Source: a virus
Virus record (IMG/VR): IMGVR_UViG_3300009163_000008
Location: 1 to 36,007 of that record
Strand: one strand, 5' to 3'
DNA: 36,007 nt
Shown in pieces: positions 29,567 to 35,254 of this stretch. The position numbers and the translations under genes are program-made. How positions within the stretch are numbered: the first letter of the stretch is position 1; each line of letters starts with the position of its first letter. Below the pieces are notes generated by a model. It saw nothing but the letters and a program-made list of their open reading frames with translations. It was not told where the DNA came from and searched no databases.

Positions 29567-29879
29567 TTAGTTGGTTTAGTGCTTCTTCTTCAGATCGAGC
29601 GACAAAAGCGATGCCGCCCGATTCATTTACGTTTTTCATCCACTGCTGCTGTTCTTCCCTAACTCGGCCCGTGGCCGTTTTTACTTCAATGCTCAAAAAA
29701 ACTGCGATGTGCCAAATCCTGACCCACCCAATCAAATCAGCGGACCCTTTGCGCAAGCCAAACGAATGCACCTGGCCGCGTTGGTCTTTGACTACGCCGA
29801 CGTGATTGCGAAAAAGCCGGACGTCAGGACGCGAGCCGAGCGCCAGCCGGATTTTGTTTTGGATTGTGGATTCGGTCAC
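29520..29879 (-). CDS. VRR-NUC domain nuclease
   Basis: 119 residues. It matches the VRR-NUC class of small PD-(D/E)XK nucleases: TESTIQNKIRLALG, LFRNHVGV, GLRKGSADLIGWV, FLSIEVKTATGRVREEQQQWM, with D of SADLIG and EVK as the active-site residues. Such enzymes cut branched or structured DNA in phage recombination. I place the start at GTG 29879, where GTGA overlaps the upstream stop and a perfect AGGAGGT lies seven bases upstream. An in-frame ATG at 29897 is part of that ribosome site. It is followed by a 47-base overlap with the primase-helicase. Confidence 0.85.
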   Translation of the reverse strand: MTESTIQNKIRLALGSRPDVRLFRNHVGVVKDQRGQVHSFGLRKGSADLIGWVRIWHIAVFLSIEVKTATGRVREEQQQWMKNVNESGGIAFVARSEEEALNQLNEYIAARHRLISISN

Positions 29880-30142
29880 CCCTGCACCTCCTCCCATTTG
29901 CCCAACGTGCGCAGAAACGCCTCTGCGCGTTGGCGGGCTGTTGCCCCCAAATAAGCACGATATTCACCCCTTGAAGCACGCCTATCAATAAAAGCTGAGT
30001 AAGCATAAAATTGATCTATTGTTAACACCTTCTCCGCCTCATGCATCGAATTGAGGTCGGCGCAGTAGTCCTTCTGAATCATCCAGTGCTCGTCAGCGTT
30101 AATTGCTTTTGCAATTGCTGCGTTGATTTGTTCGTCGGTCAT
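29876..30142 (-). CDS. Hypothetical protein, MTDEQINAAIAKA family
   Basis: 88 residues. It starts MTDEQINAAIAKAINADEHW. The first ten codons are repeated, with changes, at 31590-31534 (MTDDQINAAIDR), where the copy stops after 18 codons. The rest has acidic-hydrophobic patches (EKVLTIDQFYAYSAF) and a helical end (ATARQRAEAFLRTLGKW). No known family is recognised, though the Asn/Ala start is common in small phage proteins. ATGA coupled to the upstream gene and GTGA coupled to the nuclease gene. Confidence 0.75.
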   Translation of the reverse strand: MTDEQINAAIAKAINADEHWMIQKDYCADLNSMHEAEKVLTIDQFYAYSAFIDRRASRGEYRAYLGATARQRAEAFLRTLGKWEEVQG

Positions 30143-30426
30143 TTTGCCTCCTTTGCTGCTGCGATGAGTGCGTCTGCCTGTTCAACTGCCCAGATTGCCT
30201 CTTCTACAGTTTCCCATTGCTCTGTCTCCCTACTCAGATTTGCCGCCATCAACCGCGCCGCAATCTCCAGCCGCGAGGGCTCTGGGCGGGTTGTGACGCG
30301 CCGGAGTCTGACTAGGTCCCGCTCCAACTCCTCCAGCCTGTCGGCGGCGGCGCGGTGTATTTCTTCGGTGAGTGGTCCCAGCGGCATAATGCTTCTGAGG
30401 CGTTGAATTAATGCTTCTGTGTTCAT
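30139..30426 (-). CDS. Small phage protein with TTRPEPSRLEIAA motif (copy A)
   Basis: 95 residues. It holds the segment TTRPEPSRLEIAARLMAAN near residue 43, which occurs also in the gene at 31571-31765 with the same order and similar end (EQADALIAAAKEAK against EAADALIAQQ). Helical throughout. I choose ATG 30426 because it overlaps the methyltransferase stop as ATGA; the alternative at 30441 lacks this. The function is unknown. The pairing with the MTDEQ gene is repeated in truncated form on the other side of the methyltransferase gene. Confidence 0.75.
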   Translation of the reverse strand: MNTEALIQRLRSIMPLGPLTEEIHRAAADRLEELERDLVRLRRVTTRPEPSRLEIAARLMAANLSRETEQWETVEEAIWAVEQADALIAAAKEAK

Positions 30427-31541
30427 TTCAATTGGTTCCATAATGTTCTAAATGCTTTTTCTACTGTTGCCGGTACTACTCCGTTGCCGAGGAGTCGCAG
30501 TTCGTCGGTGCGATTGTCGCAGGTGACGCACAACTTGGCATAGTCCATCCAATCGGGAGACCCATCAGTGTCTCGACCCAGCGAGGGTTGAGTTTGCCCG
30601 TCCCCGCTTGCTGCGGTAATTGAATCTGTTTCAGGCCGTGCGGCTGCGGATTGCTTCCCTCCTTCCAATCTCTGGCTTGCGGCGTTGCCCATTGTACTTG
30701 ATTGCATAAACCCTGCTGCTTGCTGTTTGGGCCATGCCCCTTGTGCTCGCAAGATCTCGGCGTTGCCCACGCTTTCGCTTGGCTCGTTAGGCTCGGATGA
30801 CAATGCTCGCCCCTGTCCGCATTCCGTGTCACAAAGTTGCTGTCCGCTGCTGGCTCGTTTGCTCTGGGCGTTAGCCACGACTCTGGGCGGCTCCCATGCG
30901 TGCTGGGGTTGTCCGGGGCGGGAGGGCCAGACATCTCCCCACGCCTCGCCATTGCCGATAGGCACTTGCTCTGCTGTGAGTCTCCCCCAATGCGATAACT
31001 GTCCTCGTTGGCTGTTACTGTGGGCCAGGATGAACACCCGCTTGCGCTGGTGAGGCGCACCGCATTCAACCGCGCTGAATATTCCCCCCGTCGCTGCGTA
31101 ACCAAGGCCTTCCAAGTCTGCAATGACTTCTCGGAGTCCGAGGCTAATGTGTCCTTCGACATTTTCAAAGAAGCAGACTCGGGGGCGCATAAGCCTAATT
31201 CCATCTGCGATGTAGGGCCAAAGGTGTCTGGGGTCGTTCGCTCCGAGGCGCTTGCCTGCTGCGCTGAAGGGCTGGCAGGGGTAGCCTCCAGTGAGGATGT
31301 CCACTTTTCCAGAAAACTTTGCCCAAGGGAAGGTTTTAAGATCCGTCCAGATAGGTGCCGAGTCCATGAGTCCCGCTTCCATTTTTGCGACCAAGTTCGC
31401 GCAGGCGAATGCTTCGATCTCACAAAGAGCGACTGTGCGCAAAGCTGGGAGGACTCGTTTGAGTCCAAGCTCAATGCCGCCATATCCGGCACAAAGGCCG
31501 AGGTGTGTAGTTGTTTTGGTAGTATCCACATTTTCAAGCAT
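30423..31541 (-). CDS. C5 cytosine-specific DNA methyltransferase
   Basis: 372 residues, Dcm family. Motif I is GLCAGYGGIELGL (residues 15-27), motif IV GGYPCQPFSAAGKR with catalytic C89, motif VI FFENVEG with E126-N127-V128, motif VIII HQRKRVF at residues 164-170, and motifs IX-X near the end (RLLGNGVVPATVEKAF). The variable recognition part (about 180-330) is rich in Asn-Ala-Ser-type repeats (VANAQSKR, VGNAEILR, MGNAASQR). It would methylate cytosine, protecting phage DNA. The gene lies between two copies of a small-gene cassette and shares nearly all its length with another frame. Start ATG 31541 overlaps the end of the 18-codon remnant. Confidence 0.9.
   Translation of the reverse strand: MLENVDTTKTTTHLGLCAGYGGIELGLKRVLPALRTVALCEIEAFACANLVAKMEAGLMDSAPIWTDLKTFPWAKFSGKVDILTGGYPCQPFSAAGKRLGANDPRHLWPYIADGIRLMRPRVCFFENVEGHISLGLREVIADLEGLGYAATGGIFSAVECGAPHQRKRVFILAHSNSQRGQLSHWGRLTAEQVPIGNGEAWGDVWPSRPGQPQHAWEPPRVVANAQSKRASSGQQLCDTECGQGRALSSEPNEPSESVGNAEILRAQGAWPKQQAAGFMQSSTMGNAASQRLEGGKQSAAARPETDSITAASGDGQTQPSLGRDTDGSPDWMDYAKLCVTCDNRTDELRLLGNGVVPATVEKAFRTLWNQLK
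30476..31537 (-). CDS. Long out-of-phase frame inside the cytosine methyltransferase gene
   Basis: 353 codons on the same strand, nested in the methyltransferase gene and offset by one base. The sequence is not random: it has three W-x-TP segments (SWLTPRANE, AWATPRSCE, QWATPQARDWKEG), a cysteine/serine-rich part with GCSSWPTVTA, and an end with LNPRWVETLMGLPIGWT. The last is, from memory, a conserved tail of a phage protein family found next to or within Dcm-type genes. The WATP frame reads the same bases as the VGNA segments of the methyltransferase. It may be a true overlapping gene or a conserved shadow. Coding in this frame is not proven. Confidence 0.5.
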   Translation of the reverse strand: MKMWILPKQLHTSAFVPDMAALSLDSNESSQLCAQSLFVRSKHSPARTWSQKWKRDSWTRHLSGRILKPSLGQSFLEKWTSSLEATPASPSAQQASASERTTPDTFGPTSQMELGLCAPESASLKMSKDTLASDSEKSLQTWKALVTQRRGEYSARLNAVRLTSASGCSSWPTVTANEDSYRIGGDSQQSKCLSAMARRGEMSGPPAPDNPSTHGSRPESWLTPRANEPAADSNFVTRNADRGEHCHPSLTSQAKAWATPRSCEHKGHGPNSKQQGLCNQVQWATPQARDWKEGSNPQPHGLKQIQLPQQAGTGKLNPRWVETLMGLPIGWTMPSCASPATIAPTNCDSSATE

Positions 31542-31590
31542 TTAGAAACATGATTCGGTCAATCGCTGCGTTAATTTGGTCGTCGGTCAT
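31534..31590 (-). pseudogene. Truncated copy of the MTDEQINAAIAKA gene start
   Basis: 18 codons starting MTDDQINAAIDRIMFLNA and ending in TGA. The first twelve match the start of the 29876-30142 gene almost exactly, and the nearby bases, including the GCCTCCTTTGCTGC-type string upstream, match too. It ends within the methyltransferase start. It looks like the remains of a duplicated gene cut by insertion or replacement of the methyltransferase gene. Confidence 0.65.
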
Positions 31591-31765
31591 TGCGCCTCCT
31601 TTGCTGCGCGATAAGTGCGTCTGCTGCCTCAAGTGCACTTCTGGAGAGCCGCAGCGTATCGAAACTGCTGGCTGCTAGCATCCCTTGCATTGCCATCGCA
31701 GCAATCTCCAGCCGCGAGGGTTCTGGGCGGGTTGTAGTGCGACGCAGCAGCGTTTCAGTTGTCAT
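31571..31765 (-). CDS. Small phage protein with TTRPEPSRLEIAA motif (copy B)
   Basis: 64 residues. Shorter relative of the 30139-30426 gene: RRTTTRPEPSRLEIAAMAMQG near residue 8 and a similar end (LEAADALIAQQ). The start at 31765 is supported by GGAGG seven bases upstream on the coding strand; a longer in-frame version to 31819 would run into the upstream gene. Function unknown. Together with the 18-codon remnant it repeats the order of copy A and its downstream gene. Confidence 0.7.
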   Translation of the reverse strand: MTTETLLRRTTTRPEPSRLEIAAMAMQGMLAASSFDTLRLSRSALEAADALIAQQRRRNDRRPN

Positions 31766-31904
31766 TTTTATCCTCCGGCTTAGAGCACACCTCGCAGAAC
31801 CACTCATCCCACAAATCAAGGCTCATTTCATTTTCGCACTTCTCGCAGAACGGCACCTCTTCATGCCGGTCGTCCTCGTCGTCAGGGTATCCGATTGAGA
31901 TCAT
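31755..31904 (-). CDS. Small zinc-ribbon-like protein
   Basis: 49 residues. Two CxxC pairs, FCEKCENEM and FCEVCSKPED, separated by an acidic-aromatic stretch (LDLWDEW), fit a tiny zinc-binding domain. The rest is acidic (PDDEDDRHEE). Starting at ATG 31904, one base after the preceding TAA. Small phage zinc proteins often interfere with host enzymes, but no specific target can be stated. Confidence 0.65.
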   Translation of the reverse strand: MISIGYPDDEDDRHEEVPFCEKCENEMSLDLWDEWFCEVCSKPEDKNDN

Positions 31905-31905
31905 A

Positions 31906-32124
31906 TTAGCGGAGTCTGATGAATGTTTTGAGAGGTCTAACGGGAAACTTTTTTTCCGCAACAAAAGACACCACGATGCCCTGTGTCGTGTTTTTAATGT
32001 CCAGTTTGTAATGGAGGTCCGTGTCGGCCTCTAGCCCTTTGCGAACGTAGTCCACAAAAGAGTTAGAATCGATTGAGTCAGCGACGGCCTCCAAGGCGTC
32101 TTCTAGCGTTTCAATTTGGTTCAT
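31906..32124 (-). CDS. Small hypothetical protein
   Basis: 72 residues. N-terminal helix (IETLEDALEAVADSIDSNSF), then VDYVRKGLEADTDLHYKLDI and a beta-like end (GIVVSFVAEKKFPVRPLKTF). No family recognised. ATGA coupled to the gene upstream, with one base between its stop and the next start. Confidence 0.65.
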   Translation of the reverse strand: MNQIETLEDALEAVADSIDSNSFVDYVRKGLEADTDLHYKLDIKNTTQGIVVSFVAEKKFPVRPLKTFIRLR

Positions 32125-32297
32125 AAGCTTTCAATTTCTTTTGCGGGAATTGTATTACGGTGAAAATAATTTCCTCGCTCCATGTCTTTTGCAGTTCCCG
32201 CCCGCACACACGCGCCGTTCGGTTTCACAAAAACTGCTCCACTTTGTTTTTTGCTTCGCACCATACGGGCAAAAGTTTTCCCTCCATTTTTTTTCAT
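32121..32297 (-). CDS. Small basic hypothetical protein
   Basis: 58 residues, starting MKKNGGKTFARMVRSKKQS, rich in Lys and Arg. Chosen start at 32297 because it overlaps the preceding stop as ATGA; a longer in-frame version to 32339 lies inside that gene. Probably nucleic-acid binding, otherwise unknown. Confidence 0.65.
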   Translation of the reverse strand: MKKNGGKTFARMVRSKKQSGAVFVKPNGACVRAGTAKDMERGNYFHRNTIPAKEIESL

Positions 32298-32467
32298 AGT
32301 GCCACCTCTTCCATCAATCCTTTTAGCTGCATTTCCCAAGTCTCTTTTGCCTCAATCCGTTGGTCAAACGAACACGCTTTTTTAAGCAATTTCATTGCCA
32401 TTCTAAGATTCAATTTCGCTGCCGCAAGCTCTTGCGCCATAGCAACATACTTCTCTTGGGTTATCAT
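32294..32467 (-). CDS. 57-residue helical hypothetical protein
   Basis: A short gene: 57 residues from ATG 32467, starting MITQEKYVAMAQELAAAKLN and ending with LMEEVAL. It is coupled at both ends by ATGA: the helicase stop overlaps its ATG, and its own TGA overlaps the next ATG. The helical composition (AAAKLNLRMAMKLLKKA) suggests one long helix. Function unknown. The double overlap is good evidence for coding despite its length. Confidence 0.75.
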   Translation of the reverse strand: MITQEKYVAMAQELAAAKLNLRMAMKLLKKACSFDQRIEAKETWEMQLKGLMEEVAL

Positions 32468-33819
32468 AGGTTATAACTGAACTTTGGTTTTTTAACTTGG
32501 TGCCAAGCCCACCCAGGCTTGTAGCCTTTTATTTTTCCGATTCGCTGAAAGTCTGAAAGTGTTTTTGCCGACGCCATCAGCGTTGCAAGGTTATGGGTGC
32601 CCGCTTGAAATTCAACCAAATCTCCTTCGATTTCTGAAACTTTACGCTCCTCCGTCTTGAACAGATACCCACACTCTGGGCAGGTCAGAGAGGCAAGCGC
32701 CACGCAGCAATAACATTGTGGACAGTCCTTCATCATTGATTCGGGCTTGCCCTTCTTTTTTTTACGAGTCTTCAGCGACCACTCGCGTTCGTCCTCAGCG
32801 GCACCGTGCTTATGGAGGTTGCCAGCATGGTCGATGATGATTGCCCGCTCTTTAGTGGAGTGGGTCCTGAGCACCCGCCCGATCTGCTGGAGATGCATTG
32901 AGAGCGACGCCGTTGGGCGCAGCAGGATCGCCGCCGTCACCACTGGGAGATCGAACCCCTCGGAAACAATTTCGCACGCCGATAAACCATGCAAGCGCCC
33001 GTCCCCGAGCATTTCTACCAGTTCCCGCCGCACCCCTTTGTCTAGCGTCCCATCAATCGTTGCCCACCGATACCCGGCTGATCTAAATGCGGCAGCAACA
33101 GCATGGGCGCGATTAACAGAGGGGCAAAACGCAATCGCAGGAAGTCCATCAGCGCGTCGTTTGTACTCGGTGACGGCGTCGCCCATGATTGCGTCGGTCA
33201 GCATCGCGTTAAGATCCTCGACAACGTAGTCCCCCATCGCGATTCGCGCATTTGACGCGTCCATTAGCGGTTTGCTCCAGTACTGCGGGCGACTCAGAAA
33301 TCCCTGCTCGATAAGCTCGCCAACCTTGGGGCCAAGAATCAGTGTATCAAACACGCTGTCCAGCCCCTTGCCATCTAGCCGCAATGGGGTGGCCGTGACA
33401 CCGAGCACCCGCGCCGCCGCGTAATGCTGAAGCACTGAGCGCCATGTCCCAGCAACGGCGTGATGAGCCTCGTCGACAATGACGATTTGAGGCGTCTCGT
33501 ATTTATGTAAACGCCGCGCAAGAGTCTGTACGCTGGCAACCTGTACCAAATGCGCTCGCGAGTCTGTGCGCCCGCCTGCAATGATCCCGTGAGGCACGCC
33601 GTACGCATCTAGCGCCCGGGAAGTTTGATCCACTAGCTCTTGCCGATGCACAAGAATCGTTACTCGATTCCCGAGCGCCGCTGCGGCTTGTGCGATGTAG
33701 CAAAAAATGACGGTTTTTCCCGATCCCGTTGGAGCCACTAGCAGGGGCTTTCGCGCCCCTTGAGTGAACGCTGCGCGAATTTCGTCCACGGCAGCTTGTT
33801 GATAATCTCTGAGTTTCAT
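32464..33819 (-). CDS. DEAH-box superfamily 2 helicase
   Basis: 451 residues. Q-like region near the start (LRDYQQAAVDEIR), Walker A APTGSGKT at residues 29-36, DEAH at 116-119 (IVIVDEAHHA), TAT at 142-144 (LGVTATPLRLDG), and motif VI QQIGRVLRT near residue 300. A C-terminal zinc-finger-like part (CPQCYCC...CPECGY) follows. Homologues remodel branched DNA or act in replication and recombination, as UvsW- or RadD/SSL2-type enzymes do. It is in the recombination block, after the SSB-like gene and 45 bases from it. Confidence 0.9.
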   Translation of the reverse strand: MKLRDYQQAAVDEIRAAFTQGARKPLLVAPTGSGKTVIFCYIAQAAAALGNRVTILVHRQELVDQTSRALDAYGVPHGIIAGGRTDSRAHLVQVASVQTLARRLHKYETPQIVIVDEAHHAVAGTWRSVLQHYAAARVLGVTATPLRLDGKGLDSVFDTLILGPKVGELIEQGFLSRPQYWSKPLMDASNARIAMGDYVVEDLNAMLTDAIMGDAVTEYKRRADGLPAIAFCPSVNRAHAVAAAFRSAGYRWATIDGTLDKGVRRELVEMLGDGRLHGLSACEIVSEGFDLPVVTAAILLRPTASLSMHLQQIGRVLRTHSTKERAIIIDHAGNLHKHGAAEDEREWSLKTRKKKKGKPESMMKDCPQCYCCVALASLTCPECGYLFKTEERKVSEIEGDLVEFQAGTHNLATLMASAKTLSDFQRIGKIKGYKPGWAWHQVKKPKFSYNL

Positions 33820-33864
33820 TGATGTAATGCGCGTGGTCGGAATGCGCGCCCCTCCAAAACCGCT

Positions 33865-34338
33865 TTAGAACTGGATCTGATCGTCGTTTGCTTTTGCGGC
33901 TACCGCTCGCGGGCTGGGTTCCCACGTTTTAATCTGAGTGTAAACTTTCCCATTCGTTTCCGGACCAAGCTCCACTGTAACTTTTGCCGTTCGCCCGAGG
34001 AACGCGGCGGAGTTAATTTCAAAACCATCTCCCGTAGTCATGTCGTGCCCAAGAGCACGCAGGATTTCGGAGAGTTTTCGGAGCAAGTAAACGCCAGTTT
34101 CTTGGACTGGGTTTCCATTTTCGTCCAGTGTCGGAAGGGTGACAAACTCAGTGGTTTCGTATAAATTTCCATCGGTGTTTACGAGAAGCAATCCGAGCGA
34201 CAACTTCGGATCGCCATTGCGAGAGATAAGTTTTTCACCGTCGCGATTTTTGGTTGAGACGGTTTTAATTTCCGCGATATATTCTCCGGCTTTGGGAGCG
34301 GGATACCGAAGAGTGGGAACAATGAATTTGTAGGACAT
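33865..34338 (-). CDS. DUF669-like, SSB-like protein
   Basis: 157 residues. The order AGEYIAEIKTVSTKNRDG, KLSLGLLLVNTDG, LYETTEFVTLP, LLRKLSEILRALG and LGRTAKVTVELG fits the DUF669-type phage proteins that replace SSB, binding single-stranded DNA through a beta-barrel. The C-terminus (AKANDDQIQF) is acidic and ends in an aromatic residue, as SSB tails do. It follows the RecT-like gene after three bases, so single-strand coating and annealing are linked. The family match is by pattern. Confidence 0.7.
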   Translation of the reverse strand: MSYKFIVPTLRYPAPKAGEYIAEIKTVSTKNRDGEKLISRNGDPKLSLGLLLVNTDGNLYETTEFVTLPTLDENGNPVQETGVYLLRKLSEILRALGHDMTTGDGFEINSAAFLGRTAKVTVELGPETNGKVYTQIKTWEPSPRAVAAKANDDQIQF

Positions 34339-34341
34339 AAT

Positions 34342-35007
34342 TTAGAGGAGTTGAGTTTTCTTGAGGTCTTTGAGTTCTGTCAGCTGGGAAAGGTCTGCAG
34401 GATCGCATTTTGTAGCAACCTCAAACCATGTTTTTTTGAGTTCGTCAAGCGATTCGCAGCATTCAAGCTGCGCAACCGCTGTGTGAAACGGAAGGAACTT
34501 TCTAGGCTCCGACAACGCCGCCTGGGCGACTTCCGCTGGAGCAAATTGAGCGACTTCCTCGGGAGTATACATCCCAACGATGACGCCTGGGAATACCGTC
34601 CTGACGCCCTCTGAAATGCATCGAGCACGCATCATTGCGGCTGGAAACTTTTGAAGATTTCCAACACCTGCTTTTTTTGCGCGATCCAAATCCCAGCGAA
34701 TTGTGACTGAGCCGCCAGCGGGATGCGTAAACGTGCCAGTGACGGCGTCATCTCCGTAAACTTGCCACTGGACGCGCCCGCCGGCCGATTGAAAGCGGGC
34801 CAGCATTGCGTCCGCACTTAGCGACGGTTTACCTTGAATGATGTGATAGTGCGTTGCAGCTTTCGCCGGGTGCAGTCCATCTGCCTGGGCGACTAGCATT
34901 AGTGCGGCGGCTTCTTCTGGAGTTTTAAACCCGAAGAACTTGGATTTTGACATGGCGCTTGCCATTTCTTGAATGTCCCCAATGGGGATTAGTTGTATTT
35001 CGTTCAT
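34342..35007 (-). CDS. RecT-like single-strand annealing protein
   Basis: 221 residues. The segments MASAMSKSKFFGFKTPEEAAALM, HYHIIQGKPSLSADAMLARF, VTIRWDLDRAKKAG and LQKFPAAMMRARCISEGVRTVFPGV with MYTPEEV are typical of the RecT family (the Met-Leu-Arg-Ala-Arg-ISEGVR-type string is the strongest sign). It would anneal complementary strands and support recombination-dependent replication with the Cas4-like exonuclease. The ATG at 35007 lies one base after the preceding TAA. An in-frame ATG at 35064 is inside the upstream gene. Confidence 0.8.
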   Translation of the reverse strand: MNEIQLIPIGDIQEMASAMSKSKFFGFKTPEEAAALMLVAQADGLHPAKAATHYHIIQGKPSLSADAMLARFQSAGGRVQWQVYGDDAVTGTFTHPAGGSVTIRWDLDRAKKAGVGNLQKFPAAMMRARCISEGVRTVFPGVIVGMYTPEEVAQFAPAEVAQAALSEPRKFLPFHTAVAQLECCESLDELKKTWFEVATKCDPADLSQLTELKDLKKTQLL

Positions 35008-35008
35008 T

Positions 35009-35254
35009 TTATGCTGTGCGATTTTGCCAATTTGCGTAAACGGCTTTAAAGTCCTGATTATCAAATTCTTCTTCAGTCAATGGAACATCCGAACCTTGTG
35101 CTCCGCATCCATCGCATTTGACTGAAACCCAAATTCGACCCCAACTGTTATTTGCAACTCTAAAAAACTCACTTTGCCCACAAAATGGACATGGCAAAAG
35201 TTTTTCTGCGATTGAGTCAGGTGAGATTGCATTTTCAATATCTTCGTTGTTCAT
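35009..35254 (-). CDS. Lar-like restriction alleviation zinc-ribbon protein
   Basis: 81 residues. The pattern LLPCPFCGQ, a Trp-rich strand (WGRIWVSVKCDGCGAQG) and a closing YANWQNR match the Lar family of small phage proteins. The four cysteines bind zinc. Lar of Rac prophage modulates host type I restriction by favouring methylation. The same function is plausible here, but the wide family includes members of unknown role. ATGA coupled to the Cas4-like gene upstream. Confidence 0.75.
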   Translation of the reverse strand: MNNEDIENAISPDSIAEKLLPCPFCGQSEFFRVANNSWGRIWVSVKCDGCGAQGSDVPLTEEEFDNQDFKAVYANWQNRTA

